DNA of 64,000 nt, from assembly GCF_030272615.1 (NCBI RefSeq), contig NC_081412.1:689508083-689572082 (forward strand), written 5' to 3'. Below the pieces are notes generated by a model. It had not been told where the DNA came from. It saw only the letters and a program-made list of their open reading frames with translations, and made no database searches. The position numbers and the translations under genes are program-made. Positions 32,887-45,114 of the stretch are shown piece after piece (position 1 is the stretch's first letter; the number at the start of each line of letters is the position of its first letter). Origin of the DNA: Cryptomeria japonica. Lineage: Eukaryota > Streptophyta > Pinopsida > Cupressales > Cupressaceae.

Positions 32887-34095
32887 CGCTTCTCTACTGA
32901 TCTCATCTTTGGATTAGATAACAATCCTATCTTCTCTGATCAACTCAAGAATTTTGTTTCTGTTTCTGTTTGTAGCTGCAAAGTTGTGAAAGAATTTTGT
33001 ATCCTTATCCCCTTCCTGAAGCCAGAGCTCACACAACTTTTGCCTCCAAAATTGTTCCTCTCTGACCAAGATTTCTGCTTGCTCCGCTTTGATTTTTTTC
33101 TCTAGTCTAAACCCTTCTTCCCTCACACCTTGAGCTATAACAACTTCATTTAGAGCCCTTAATTCACTTTCAATCCTTTGGCTTTTAGTGAAAATGTTCT
33201 TGAAGTGTACCCTGTTCCACTCCTTGAGTTTAGTCTTTATGTATGAGAGTTTCTTATGAAAAATAAACATCTTGGAATGGTTTCTAAATCTACATTCCTT
33301 CCACCATTGAGTTAATGAGGCCAAAAGGGATGGATCCTTGATCCACATCCTCTCAAACCTGAAGGGGGATCCACCAGAATATGGATCTGAAGCAAAGAAC
33401 AATTGGATTGGAAAATGATCTGATCCACTGAATGGAAGAATTGAAGATTCTACCAAACCTGGGATCAAAGACAAATCACCAAAAAGAAAGAATCTATCTA
33501 ACTTTTCTACTATGCTAGTGAAACCTTGCCTTCTATTGGTCCAAGTATATTTGCCATTATTTGTCACTATCCCACTTAGCTGATTGGAATCAACACATTC
33601 CTGAAAGTCTTGGTGTATTCAATTCTTCACCATAGAACCCCCCATCTTCTCCGAGCTATTGAGGGTCACATTAAAATCCCCCCCAATAATAATCTTCTCA
33701 TCCTTTTCAGAACTAAGTTTCCTAGACAATTCATGCCAAATCCACCTCTTAGTTGGTGTGGCAATGGGTTCATACCCATTGATCACCTTCCAACATTGAT
33801 TATCTTTTAAAGCTTGAAACACTACCATCATCCAATTGCTGTGGGCTTCCATAATAGAACATCGAGCCTTTGTAGGGTTCCAGAGAAAGCCAATTCCACC
33901 TGAAGCTCCCATAGATTCAACAAAAACACCCTCCCACTGCCTCTAGAACTTCATCTTCCTCTCCTGCTCCTCTTTACTCCATTTGGTTTCCTATATCAAC
34001 ACTAAGTTTGCCTTACTTAACTCAATTTGGCACTTGAAAAGGCACCATTTGCTAGGGGCATTTAAGTCCATAACATCCCAACTTAGGATCCTCAT
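32887..34095 (-). pseudogene. LINE ORF2 endonuclease
   Basis: ORF2 opens with ATG at 34095 as MRILSWDVMDLNAPSK; the usual plant L1 start is SWN-RGLN, so the metal-binding Asn is Asp here. IIGGDFNVTL near 33660 and SGSDHFPIQL near 33425 are the later endonuclease motifs. The domain nicks target DNA. In-frame stops occur near 33993 and 33940, and between the two parts near 33600. The ATG overlaps the ORF1 stop (see findings). Confidence 0.85.
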
Positions 34096-35306
34096 GGCTC
34101 CATGGGAAGGGGTAACTCCTTCCCATTTCTAAGAATTGTTTGATAAAGTTTGGTTTTCCCTTTCACATAGCTAACCATTGCCAATTTGGATTTGTTTGAC
34201 TGGTGACCCCTTTGCTTGTTTGATCTGATTTTGGGAGTTTTCACAGAGGATTGAATTTTCTCTAATCCCCTTTCCTCTAGAATTCCATCCTGAAACTCTT
34301 CAAATCTGTCATCCATGTCTGAGTCTATGTTTAGCTCATCTTCAACTTCCACATTTACAATTGGATCCTCTTGACTCTGCCTCTCTCCTACCCCCAAATC
34401 AGACATCTCTAAGTCTTTACAGCCCAGGTTACTCTCATTGGGCTGAACTATCATTTCCTCAAAATGATCCTCCTAATTAGGCAATGAAATTTCTGATAAG
34501 CTTGGGACCTCTATCCCAATCAAATCATCATGAGGGAGTCCAGTCTCCTCTTGCACAAATTCAGCCTTCTCTAGTGCAATTTCCCCCGAACCAACTATTT
34601 GTGTTGATGACTCCACAAAGATATGGGTGTCCTCCATGTCCTCAGAAGGGTTGGCACTAGATTTCTTTGGGTCTGCATCCACCGTCTCCAGATTCCCAAT
34701 TTCCTGAATAACCTTCTCTGTCTAAATTAGATCTATCAGTTCTTTCTCCATATCAATGAGTGGATCCCTACATGATCTTTCCTTTGTACTACCAAGGAAG
34801 GATTGTTCAATTTTGTGTTGAGCATCTATAGAAACCTTGAAATCACAACTGTCCGGGGTGTGGGACAACGACTTGCATTGCAGATTTAAATCAAGCTTAT
34901 CCTCCCTATCAATCAACTGTGTCAAATTGCCTATGTCCGACATCAATTCAATTTCTGATGGGATCTTCACCTTCAAAGATACACTCACACAGATCCTGAA
35001 GTAAGTTCCCATCGTGTGATCTTCCAAAGGATTGTCCAGATAAAGGAACTTACCAAGTTTTCTGCCAATAATTTTTAGGATCTCATCACCCCAGAATTCC
35101 GATGGCAGGTTATAAACGCAGAACCATACTGAGGTTTCAAGGACCAACTCTATCCTAGGATTGAATCCTAGTTTCCAATCAAAGAGGTGCATCTGGGCCC
35201 CATTCATGAAAAGAGGGGCAAAATTGAGAGCCCTCTGCTTGTCTTCCAATGATGCAAAGGTAACCAGATAAAAACCATTTGCAACTGGCTTACTCAATGT
35301 GCCCAC
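34092..35306 (-). pseudogene. LINE ORF1 (DUF4283-like)
   Basis: The N-terminal part reads GFYLVTFASLEDKQRALNF, then MHLFDWKLGFNPRIE, VWFCVYNLPSEFW and IIGRKLGKFLYLD. These are hallmarks of the DUF4283 domain of plant L1 ORF1 proteins, which bind element RNA. A Cys/His-poor remnant of the usual zinc knuckle follows (QCKSLSHTPDSC). The C-terminal part is acidic and then basic. Stops near 34720 and 34470 break the frame. The final stop TGA (34092-34094) overlaps the ORF2 ATG. Confidence 0.75.
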
Positions 35307-36190
35307 TCCCCAATGCTCCTTACACTAGTTGCTGATTAGCTCATGGCCCTTCCATCTAAATCCCCCCCATTTGATGAAAAGCCCAAATTTTTCCATAAAA
35401 TCTTTATTTTGCTTCACTACTTCATCTACAATAGAAATAGACCAGGGGATCAAAGAATCCTTACCAATTTCTAAGTTTGTATTAGGGGGGGATTAGATCC
35501 ATTGAAATTTGAGTCCATGCTATGTTCAGGTCGACCATTTGAAGGTCCTTCTTTGAAGCGCTCCAATCTCCAATTGCATGCCACATCCACTTCTGAAATC
35601 GGCTTTTTCCTAAACCACCCATTCTTTCCTCTCTAAAAACCCTTAGCCTTCCATTACTGTGAATTGGTAGGCCACTTGCTGGTGGGATGTTTGGCACAAA
35701 AATCTCTACTTCGATTCTCGGTCCGAGCCCAAGGAGGATTGATAAATTTATGATTCCTTGCTGGCATACCCCTTCTGGTTTCTGAAATTCTTGGGACTCT
35801 AGGGTGCAGCGTATGTCGACCATTCCTAGCTTGGTATAGTGAGTCAATCCAGTGCCCATTTCTAAATACCCACTGCGGCCTATATTGCCTCTAAAGATCT
35901 GAGGGAGGGCCCGACTGCCTCCTAACATCTTTCACTGAATTGTGACTCGGGTTGCCATATGTCTACCATCCATTGTTGACTCTATCCATGATTGCCTCAA
36001 TCAAGATAACTTGATCCATCTCATCAGTCCATGAAGTCACCTTCCATCGAGCACTCCTAACTCCTTGCTATCGATCATAGTGTTGATTTCACCCTATCTG
36101 GATCTGCTCCTGAGCCCCCGAGATGCCTATGCCATGCTCGCCATGAGAAATTTTTCCATCGCCTCCTACTCCCGCCATATTTCATTTATG
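35307..36190 (-). other. LINE 5' region, unassigned
   Basis: A minus-strand frame at 35482-35928 (147 codons) has no family I know and may be the ORF1 N-terminus or untranslated leader. The remainder to about 36190 shows no clear coding signal. Confidence 0.4.
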
Positions 36191-37426
36191 CAGGAGTTGA
36201 CTTTGTTTCGCTTTATTATAAAAGGACATTTAATAATTATAAAGTGCATATGAGGAATAATATAAAGTACCAATTTCAAGGGAGATATAAGTGATTATTA
36301 ATATATATACTTTATATTATTTTGTTTTGCACCAAATGAAGGGATCGACTCTTTTGAAAAGTTATTATAAAGTTTTATTAAAACCCTAAAGTGGATTTCA
36401 AAAGGGAATTAAAGGCATTTAAGGGTTGAGAGGATATAAAAAGTTTCAAAAAGCAAATCAAGCTCATTATTGATGATCATTTGTCTTTGCTTTTGGTTGT
36501 TGTGCATTGAGACCTAGGGTTTCAAGCAACTTCAGCATTGGAGAATGAAATCTCTTTAGTGTTTATGCAATCTTGAGGCTGTGAAAGACCAGTTGAATCA
36601 TTACTTGACTATGGGCTTCATACAGAGGTCCAGTTGGTGCTTCATTGGATAAGATTTGCATTTCTTCTTTCAAAATCTTCAAGGGGTTTTCAGAGAATAT
36701 CTTTTGCAGATTTAAATACATTGAAAGAAGACATTGTTGAGGATCTTCATTAATGCTGCTATGACTTTATATCAGAAGTTCATGCTAGAATAGGAGTGGC
36801 TACATGAGAGGCATGATTTGGCTTCAAAGAGACTCCATTCTTTGCACAAGGATTTGCCACATCTTCATCAATCAAAGAACTTCTTTACATCAGGTTCTTT
36901 CATGTTTTTCTAGTATAGTTGGCATCATTTTTACAGTTGTATTAGTTGCTATTCTTAAGAAGCTGTAGATGCACATTTATATCAGTTTGGTACTTGCATT
37001 GGATACATCATTGTAAGCCAAGAGTCTTGGCCTTTTGCATGTTCAGTTTGTAAGCAATCTCATTGCATTCTAATATCATTGTAGTCACAAGGAGTTTGAG
37101 TGTCAAGAGTTGTCTCTCTCATATTTAGTTTCCATGCCAACTATTTGTAATAATGTCTAGCTGTTGTAGGTGCATATTTACATTGTATGGGTCATCTATA
37201 TCATTCAAAAAGACAAAAAGAATTGCATTTGCATTATGGCTCTTTGCCTAGACATCTTAGTGACCATTTGAAAGCATTTAAATCACATTTGATATCATTT
37301 CAAGCAATCATTATCAGACTGAAACATAGAAACAATAAGTAAAGAGGTTGTATGCAAAGTGTTTAACGATATTCCTTGAGCCTCTAATCAGCATTTTGAG
37401 GTCAGAATTGGCAAGGGATACTACAC
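36190..37426 (+). repeat. LTR-like fragment
   Basis: AT-rich sequence. ATTGTAAGCCAAGAGTCT at about 37010 and the following 250 bp resemble 59238-59470 in the LTR that begins at 58179. A possible LTR end is GGGATACTACA near 37426. The 5' end (TGTAAT) was not found, so the fragment is probably truncated against the LINE. Confidence 0.45.
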
Positions 37427-37656
37427 ACACCATCACTTATTTGGGAATGTTCCTAAAGCAAGCTCACATTGCACTATAGTAGCACAATGGTTTATAAAAT
37501 GGAAGGTGTCGATGGATCTTTTGTGACACATCAAACACAAAGTATTGAATGCTCTATCCTCTCTTGAACAATATCTCCTCAAATGTTAAACTTTGTTATC
37601 AAATGAGGTGACTCCAAGGTTTATACTATCAGGTCTTGACATGTGGATAGTCTTGT
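37427..37656. other. Unassigned spacer
   Basis: No coding frame, terminal repeat or known element seen. Confidence 0.4.
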
Positions 37657-38364
37657 TGTGACGTATTCACACATCGCCCCATTGCAAATGGGGACCCCTG
37701 CTTTTTGCCTTCTAGGGTGTGTTTTCTAGGTCTTTTAGGGTTTTGTCTATTAGCCTTTGCATGATGAGTGTTGTCAGGGGTAGGCTCTACTTGAGCCAGG
37801 GTGAGTCCATGGGGCTTCGGGTTAGGGTTTCTTTGAGAGTCTTCCTTAGGGCCTGGTTTTGCTCTTGTTGCTAATTGTGTCTTGCTTGGTGAGTGAGTAT
37901 CATTCTTGAAGGTCTGAGTTAGGTCAAGTTGGTGAGTGATGAAGTTTGGAATGTCATCCTGATCTTCAAATGCCCTAAAATTTGGCTAAGTCTGGAATGT
38001 CCTGATCTTGAAATTTGGCTAAGTCTAGAATGTCCTGATCCTAAAATTTGACCAAGTCTGGAAAACTGAAGAATCCTCCAAAAACTAGATTTTGCAATAT
38101 AACTCCTGGAGGTCCGAAACCACTCTCAAACATCCTGACAGTATATATGGAATATAACTTAAAGTATAAGAAAGAAGAAAGATATAAGGAAATGTCACTT
38201 ATACTTATAACCCTTGTTTTCTTCCTTATAACCCTTCCAAAGGGTCCAGAGCGAAAATCCTTATAACCCTTGTTTTCTTCCTTATTTTGGCTAGGCATTG
38301 GCTTGATGGAGGATGAATGGGTATGTTGTTGCCTTGCGAGGGGATTAGAAGCTTTGAATCCTAT
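37657..38364 (+). repeat. Truncated LTR fragment with internal repeats
   Basis: Begins TGTGACGTATTCACACATCG, an LTR-like TG start with a GCCCCATTGCAAATGGGGAC palindrome just inside. A 33-bp unit (AAATTTGGCTAAGTCTGGAA and following) recurs three times at about 37976-38060. TTATAACCCTTGTTTTCTTC occurs twice (about 38203 and 38260). It is cut off where family E homology starts. Confidence 0.5.
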
Positions 38365-39223
38365 GTTGCAGCAACTGTTCATCTTCTTGGATGTTGATTT
38401 CCCTGAAATTAGATCTCAAGTCAATCATTTCCGACTTGGTGGGCTGCGGGTGTACTTTTTTTTAGACTTCACAGGCTCCTGGCAGGACAGATTTATGGTC
38501 TCAGATGAGAGGTATGGTGAGTTGGGGCAATCAGTATCTATGTATGGGAAGTTTTCAAGCTCTAACTAGTGGTTATTCGTATGCCCTCTCTTCTACTTAT
38601 GATTGGGACAGTAAACCTTTTCTTTCTTTGGTTCTTCATTCTGAGGTTCTTGGAGTGGGAATCGTAAGAGATTTTAGAAGTGTCCATAGTTTTTTCAGAA
38701 TAATTTTGGGGTGGCTTAGTAGATTCATGTGCAATTATGAGTATGAGTCTGTTAAACTCTTGCAAAGGAATGCTTTCCTCTTTGCAAGAAGATTTGGAGA
38801 TGTCACATTGGCAGTTGTGGCTTTGTTAGATACCATATGGAGACGTGCTGAGGAGTTTGATTTTGAGTTGACTAGACTATCTTCCCTATTGCCTAGGATT
38901 GTGATAGACAATGGCATTGTTGATACTAATGACTCAAAGCTATATGGACATGAGATATTGCATGATATTGATTTTAGTACTTTAAGATTTTTCAATTTGA
39001 GTATCATGGATGGTGACATTTTGGAGTTACAAGGGAGGTTAGTGCAGTTTTGGCATGATGTTTTCACTAATGTGATCAGAGTGGTGCAGCATCAGCATGG
39101 TGGGTCCTTCCTGAGATGAACATGGGACCCTGGGATCCTACTTGGATTTGTGTGGATCACTCTAGATTTTTGGGAGTTGTGGTGGCATTTCTTGAGGACA
39201 AGCAATTTTTGGGAAGGGCGGAT
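38365..39223 (+). pseudogene. Family E internal 3' end, upstream partial copy
   Basis: Homologous to 54807-55669. It holds an open frame at 38505-39119 (204 codons) whose counterpart is 54933-55493. Both contain DWDSKP, SLVLHSEVLG, LFARRFGDVTLAVVALLD and RRAEEFDFEL. The protein matches no family I know. It ends at the purine tract GGGAAGGGCGGAT and the LTR. Confidence 0.8.
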
Positions 39224-39610
39224 TGTAATATCCCCATTTTTAGCACTACACTTTCCAATGACTGTTAGCCTATCCTTGGATGCTCGTAGGCCAGTCAAAT
39301 GCAAAATTAAGGTTTCCAATTTCAGTGGAGTTCTGCACGAGCCTTTTAGGGTTTGTCAGGAGAGAATTCTTCAGTTCTTCTTATGGTTTCCTTCTGGGTT
39401 TTCCATAAACTCCAGGGTGGCATAACATGCATTTGATTCTTTTGTGAAGTCAAAACTTACTATTTTTAGTAAGTTAGGGTTTGGCTGTTTGGATGATGCA
39501 GTTCTAATAAGCTTTCCAAGCTCTTTCTCTAGGTGCGAAGATCATGTTTTTCGGAGCAGTATTTATTGACTTACTATTTTTAGTAAGTGGTTGTGTTGAG
39601 CAATTATATT
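39224..39610 (+). repeat. Family E left LTR, part 1
   Basis: Starts TGTAATATCCCCATTTTTAG, matching 55670 onward. It holds two copies of ACTTACTATTTTTAGTAAGT (39455-39474, 39569-39588). Interrupted at 39611 by element D. Confidence 0.9.
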
Positions 39611-40069
39611 TGTGAGATTTTTCCAAGATCAAGAGGCAATGGGAAGCACAAATAAGAGAGAACAACATATTGATAGGAATAAACTGTATTCTATCAAGAG
39701 AAAATACTGATCAACTAGATCATCAATCGTTACATACAATGAATATGAGCATGCTTATATAGGCAAGGCTATATGGATATGTGAGCACACAAACAAGACA
39801 TGTCGCTCAATAAGAAACAAGGGTAGGTAGGAAATAGGTGTGGGTAGGTAGGAGAAACAATATAATAGTCCACATGAGGTGGATCACCCACTAAATGTGG
39901 AGTGTAACAACAAGATCAACACCATAAAAGGTGGAAATTCTCCTACACACACTATCCCATTGTGACACAAACACCCATGTGTCTCATACCCAAACTAATA
40001 TGTAATGCATTTCCTAAGTAAACTTAAGTAAGGTGTAATAATATCCAAGATGAATAATTATTTACACCA
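39611..40069 (-). repeat. Element D 3' LTR
   Basis: 459 bp, the same length as the 5' copy. Minus strand starts TGGTGTAAATAATTATTCAT. A TATATAAGC box (minus) lies near 39758-39766. Confidence 0.9.
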
Positions 40070-40296
40070 ATGCCCCCCCTTAAGTGCAACTTAGGGGAAT
40101 GCACTAAAGTATACAATGCAACTAAGAAATGCAAGATGGGTCCTAGCTACGAGGCCATGTTAGGTACCCATGTACAAATGCAAATGCATAAAAACCAATG
40201 CAAGGAAATCTCTCACAAAGCGGGGAAAGAGAGAAAAACCCAATGGAAAAAAAACCCTCCCCCAAAAGAGAGATGAAAACTAGATACAAAGAACTC

Positions 40297-41448
40297 TCAT
40301 AGAAGTATGTGAAGGACAAAACCCCATGTGAGGAAAAGGTCCCCCCCATATGAGAGAAGAAGAAGAGAGACTAGGAAGCCCCCCCTCAATATGGAATCTG
40401 CACCAATGATAGAAGCTTGAAGATGAATGAAGAAACTGCTCCATGAATATCGAACAACATTCCTCCCCTTAGGAAGAAACAAAACCAAAGGTGTATCCAT
40501 GAAGTCTCCCCAACCATGAAGGGAAGATGAAGCAAAAATACTCATGATGAAAGGAATCTCTGAAAACTGCTCAAGTGTCACCATGTCGATGCTGAAAGGT
40601 ACCCCCTCCAAAGGTGGTAAACTGTGCCACACTGCTGAAAAAGGCAATCCAAGATCTAGTGGAGATGAATGTAGAACAATATCCAAAGACTCATATATCT
40701 CCTCAAAAGATAAAGAGACCTCCTCCAAATGTTGTACAAAAGTATCCACAATCATGTCAACCTCTAAAGATTGATCATGTAGAGAATGCACAAGAGGGTC
40801 AGAGTTATCCCTCACAACAATCAAAGAAGGATCATCTTCATCAAAGAGAAGATGAATGTCATGAATGGTGTCTCCCAAATCTGCAATGTAGGAGTCCATA
40901 GACAAACTTGCAATGTCTGTCAAGTAGGCATCCGAATCAACTGAAGCTGGAAGACATGAAATATCCTACTGCACTAAATCATAAGAAGGCAAAACTGTCG
41001 CATTAGCTGCATCATTAGGTGCAATAGGTGGTGTGATATCAATACAAGGAGATGAAATGCAAGGCTCAAGAACAGGGTCACATGTGAGAATCCCCAAGTT
41101 CAAATGCCCAAATTTTTCCTCAAAATTTGAATCATCAACATAGGAAGAACCAACCTTATCAATAGGACCAAAATCTGAAAAAGAGTACAATCGAGATGCA
41201 TGATCAACCACCCCAGTCACAATGATAGCTCGACTCTCCAAGTCTCTAATGATAACTGAATCAGGTGTGAACTCCACAGTTTTCCTAGTTGCCCCATGTG
41301 TGATTTGATAGATGGAAATAAGATTATTTGTCAAGTGGGGTACACACAACACATCATTGAAGGAGTTATATCCCCAAGGGCAATATATCCTTTCCCAATC
41401 ACATCCATGTATGTATGATTGCCCATCAAAATCTGCAGCATGTGGCAA
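40297..41448 (-). pseudogene. Element D: pre-integrase stub fused to an acidic frame
   Basis: The frame continues the protease polyprotein: VLCVPHLTNNLISIYQIT, typical of the copia region before integrase. About 60 residues later it changes to an acidic, Asp/Ser/Leu-rich protein (HDIHLLFDEDDPSL, VDTFVQHLEEVSLSFEE) that continues to 40297 with one TAG at 40966-40968. No integrase or RT motif is found. The acidic part is unrecognised; it could be out-of-frame or captured sequence. Confidence 0.65.
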
Positions 41449-42659
41449 GGCTCAAATGTAGAAAACATAGACTGTGAAGATGCCATATGATGAGAAGCCC
41501 CTAAATCTAGAAGCCATCTCCTTGAATCATGACTTGTAGTAGCACAAAGAGCTTGTCCCTTTCCTTTATCTATCCCAAAAGAGTGATCCTTTCCTATATC
41601 CTTGGAAGAAGAAGCTGATATAGACATTCTAGAAGGTAGGTTTATTCTATTCTTCTCAAGAAGATTCTTCAACTCATCAATATCCTTCTTATAACAATGA
41701 CGCTCATCATGTCCTGACTTCTTGCAATATCCACAAAAAATATTGTCCTTATATGATTTCCTCTTAGGTGAGAATGGTGAATCACCTTGTTGTGGAGAGG
41801 AAGATTGTGCTCCATATTGTTGTGGTTTAGACTTAGGTTGCTTTTGATTCTTGCCTTTTCCTTGATTACTTTGATTCCCTTTATTAGCTACCAAAGCTTG
41901 TGACTTTGAAGATTTGAGAATCCCCATTGTGGTCAACTTAGATTGCTCAAGTATCAACATCTCCGTGAAATAATCAAATGAGGGAGAAGTGTACGAGGAA
42001 TCTTGAGCTAACCTATGGGTGTGAAAGCTAGATACAAAGGTTGCATACTCTGAAGGAAGCTTGTCCAACAAGTTATAAACCAATTGAGCATCTTTTTTGT
42101 CAATTCCACAATCCTTTAGTTTTTCTCTTAGCTCAGTTGCTTTTGTGACATAATCTTGGATTGTATCAAAATCCTTGGGATCTAAAGTTGCGAGTTCACT
42201 ATCAAGCTTGTAGCCCTTAATCTTATCAACTTGACCATACAATTTCTTAAAAATATCCCAAGCCTCTTTAATTGTTGTACACTTATCAATGTGAAAAATA
42301 AGGTCATCTAATACATACTTTCTAAGAGTTCCAAGTGCCATAGCATTCTTAGTAAGTCATTCAATTTGAGCATTAGGATCAGCCTTAGGATCAGGTGGTG
42401 CTGTAATAGTTTCATTTACATAATGAATGAGTCATTTTTCCATTAGTTTACTCCATCCCTTAATTTTCCATGATGCATAATTATGAGGAGTTAAAAGTGG
42501 AAATTTAGGAGAACCCATAGCACCAAAATGAAAAAAACACAAGATAGAGAGAGGCACAATCATACAAGACACCCCCCCAAAATACTCAATCAAGAAATCC
42601 CCCCAAAATGGTGATTTTGGCACTTTATACTTAGTGTGTATACAATAGACCACTTGCAA
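41331..42659 (-). pseudogene. Element D Gag and aspartic protease (Ty1/copia)
   Basis: The gag start near 42510 reads FPLLTPHNYASWKIK. The UBN2-type domain follows (YVLDDLIFHIDKCTTIKEAW, ELATLDPKDFDTIQDYV). The zinc knuckle CGYCKKSGHDERHC is intact. The protease site reads WLLDLGASHHM where D-S-G-A is usual; TTA in place of TCA is a single transition and should inactivate it. TGA at 42432-42434 and another near 42358 interrupt gag. A one-base loss near 41370 shifts the frame into the pre-integrase region. Confidence 0.9.
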
Positions 42660-43339
42660 AACAAGGTAAAGTGGACTTCTGATTTCAATTTACCACTTCT
42701 CAAAATGAGATCTAAGAGACTTCAACAAATACTACTAGTGATCTAAACTAAGATCCAAGCAAAATGCAAGTACCAAATATGCCAAAAATGGCCAAATACT
42801 GAAACTACAATTTCTACATAAAATCACTGCAAACAGATGGCTGATTATGAAAGTATATGAAAAAATATGCACTTTAAAAAAAAATGGCACCTGAAAAGGA
42901 GTCCATATGAGCCCAAACGAAGCCTCCAAAGTTGTAAAAATTGGGATTTCATGATTTCTAAAAAACCTATATCTGAAAATCAGAAAAATTTTGCACCATT
43001 ATATAGATCATGCAATTCTACCCCAAAACAAAAAACATTGCTCAAAAAAATGAGTCCAGACGAGTGAGATATCGCTATTTGAAAATTGTCTACAAAATTA
43101 TAATTTCTGGAAACTTTCCGCCACAGCGTCAAACTTCAAATGCCTCTAGATTTGGCCTCCGAAGTCCGATTTGGATGAAACAAAAGGCAAAACTGACTTT
43201 CTTGGACCTCTTAAATCTAATGGTAACCTTAGATTTGACCCATCAAGCTTTAATAATAACTTGCAATAGAAAACTCCAAAATACACAATACCAAATAGCA
43301 TCAAATTTCTCTCAATTAGCAGACCAATGACACTCGAAT
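42660..43339 (-). other. Element D leader
   Basis: Noncoding sequence between primer site and gag. No family recognised in it. Confidence 0.6.
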
Positions 43340-43352
43340 GGCTCTGATACCA
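43340..43352 (-). other. Element D primer binding site (iMet)
   Basis: Plus strand GGCTCTGATACCA, directly beside the 5' LTR; the complement is the standard plant initiator-Met primer site. Confidence 0.95.
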
Positions 43353-43811
43353 TGTGATATTTTGCCAAGATCAAGAGGCAATCGAAATCACAAATAAGAG
43401 AGAACAAAATATTGATAGGAATAAACTGTATTATATCAAGAGAAAATACTAATCAACTAGATCATCAATCATTACATACAATGAATATGAGCCTGCTTAT
43501 ATAGGCAAGGCTATATGGATATGTGAGCATACAAACATGACATGTGGCTCAATAAGAAACAAGGGTAGGTAGGAAATAGGTGTGGGTAGGTAGGAGAAAC
43601 AATATAATAGTCCACATGAGGTGGATCACCCACTAAATGTGGAGTGTAACAACAAGATCAACACCATAAAAGGTGGAAATTCTCCTACACACACTATCCC
43701 AATGTGGTACAAACACCCAAGTGTCTCATACCCAAACTACTATGTAATGAATTTCCCAAGTAAACTTAAGTAAGGTGTAATAATATCCAAGATGAATAAT
43801 TATTTACACCA
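43353..43811 (-). repeat. Element D 5' LTR
   Basis: 459 bp, the pair of 39611-40069. A TATATAAGC box (minus) lies near 43496-43504. Confidence 0.9.
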
Positions 43812-44030
43812 ACACTATTTTTAGCAGTTTGGACAAGATCCTGATCCTGTAGCAATGTTGTGGTCTTCATTGCTCAGCTTCATCCTAAATTTTGTTGATA
43901 GTCAGTATTGGAGTCATAAGTAATTTAATCAAATATTATTTCCTTATCCTAAGGTTTAATATTTAATTATTTTATTACTGATTAATGATATATTGGGCGA
44001 CTTAGGAAAAGACATATTTATATCTAATAT
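43812..44030 (+). repeat. Family E left LTR, part 2
   Basis: Aligns with about 56045-56265 of the right LTR (shared GATCCTGATCCTGTAGCAA and GATATATTGGGC). It lies between elements D and B. Confidence 0.9.
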
Positions 44031-44909
44031 TTTAGGGTTCCCACAGATACTGAGAGGGGGGGGTGAATCAGTATCTGATCGGTTATGAAATTTTCTTAAA
44101 ACTGAATATGCAAAATATAAAGTAACAGTATATCAGTATGCAAGAATTAATGCAAATAACATAATCAAAAGCATCCACATGAAAAAAACACCATAACACA
44201 AGATGTTTAACGAGGAAACCCGGTGTGGGAAAAACCTCGGTGGGATTTGTGACCCACAATATTCACTTACTGGCCAATAAGAGAATATTACTTACAATAG
44301 GGGCTTGCACATGCAGGAAGGCCAACTGCCTAGAGCTCACTCCTAAATAAGAAGTCACACTGACTTACAATGAGGATTTACACAAATCTAATATTCTGTA
44401 CTGCTTTACAATAGCATCTTCAATGCCAGATTCAGTACCGGTTCTTTCTCTGTTCTTTACATATACCCTTAACCTACAATTCGCACATTAGGTCTACCTT
44501 GTAATTTATTTATTACTTTTTATCCATATCCTACAAATGCCTACAATGATCTCTTTTATATACAAGAGTCATTTTACAATTTGCCAAGTCGGCTTACAAT
44601 GATAAGCAAAATATTACATATCAAAAATCCTGTCGGCCTCTGTGCCGATATACATATTTCCTTCTGTGTCGGTGTACATCTTTTGTGCCGATGCCGGTGT
44701 GGATTGATTTTGTTGATGCCAGAGCACTATTTTGTTTGAGTAATGCTTTGTCGGTATAATGTCTTGCCGATGCCATAGGATTGCAAGGTTGCCTGTGTAA
44801 TGCTTTGACAGTATAATGTCTTGCCGATGCCATAGGATTGCAAGGTTGTCATCAATGACAAAACCTTCAATCACACACAATGTCTCATTGGAGTGTCCAT
44901 ATGCTAACA
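44031..44909 (-). repeat. Element B 3' LTR
   Basis: About 879 bp. TATATAAAAG (minus) at 44553-44562 is a TATA box. A GCCGATGCCATAGGATTGCA unit is repeated within it (about 44765 and 44825). Confidence 0.88.
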
Positions 44910-44925
44910 ATCTCCCTCTTTGGCA
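44910..44925 (-). other. Element B polypurine tract
   Basis: Minus strand AAAGAGGGAGAT followed by the TGTTAG LTR start, very like the GGGGGAGATTGTTGG junction of many plant copia elements. Confidence 0.8.
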
Positions 44926-45114
44926 TTGATGGCAACACTCATGAGAAATTTCAAAAAGATATCCAAAAATGTGTATACCAAAAAAATGTTACCAAAAATG
45001 TGATAGCTCCCCTTGAGCATGTGATCCCTGTGTTTTGAATTTTCTCATCTACTACTCCCCCTTTGGCATCAATGACAAAGGTTAGTAGATTTGTAGTTGT
45101 ACCAATTCATAACC

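Larger units (their letters stand above)
29187..36190 (-). mobile_element. L1-type LINE, degenerate
   Basis: Minus-strand order: ORF1 with a DUF4283-like domain (to 35306), ORF2 with endonuclease, RT, zf-RVT and RNase H. This is the plant L1 pattern. The 3' end and poly(A) were not found; the element may continue left of the solo LTR (before 24418). The 5' boundary near 36190 is approximate, set where LTR-like sequence begins. Stops, frameshifts and a 187-bp tandem duplication show it is old and inactive. Confidence 0.85.
39611..43811 (-). mobile_element. Element D: copia-like element without pol
   Basis: Two 459-bp LTRs (39611-40069 and 43353-43811), primer site 43340-43352 (minus strand TGGTATCAGAGCC, iMet), and purine tract next to 40069 (minus AAGGGGGGGCAT). 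Gag and a copia protease are present; integrase, RT and RNase H are absent. Flanks ATATT and ACACT are an imperfect 5-bp duplication differing by two transitions. It sits inside the family E left LTR. Confidence 0.9.

Noticed and set aside
38505-39119. Independent host gene
   Set aside because: It is duplicated at 54933-55493 directly before an LTR and purine tract, so it belongs to family E.
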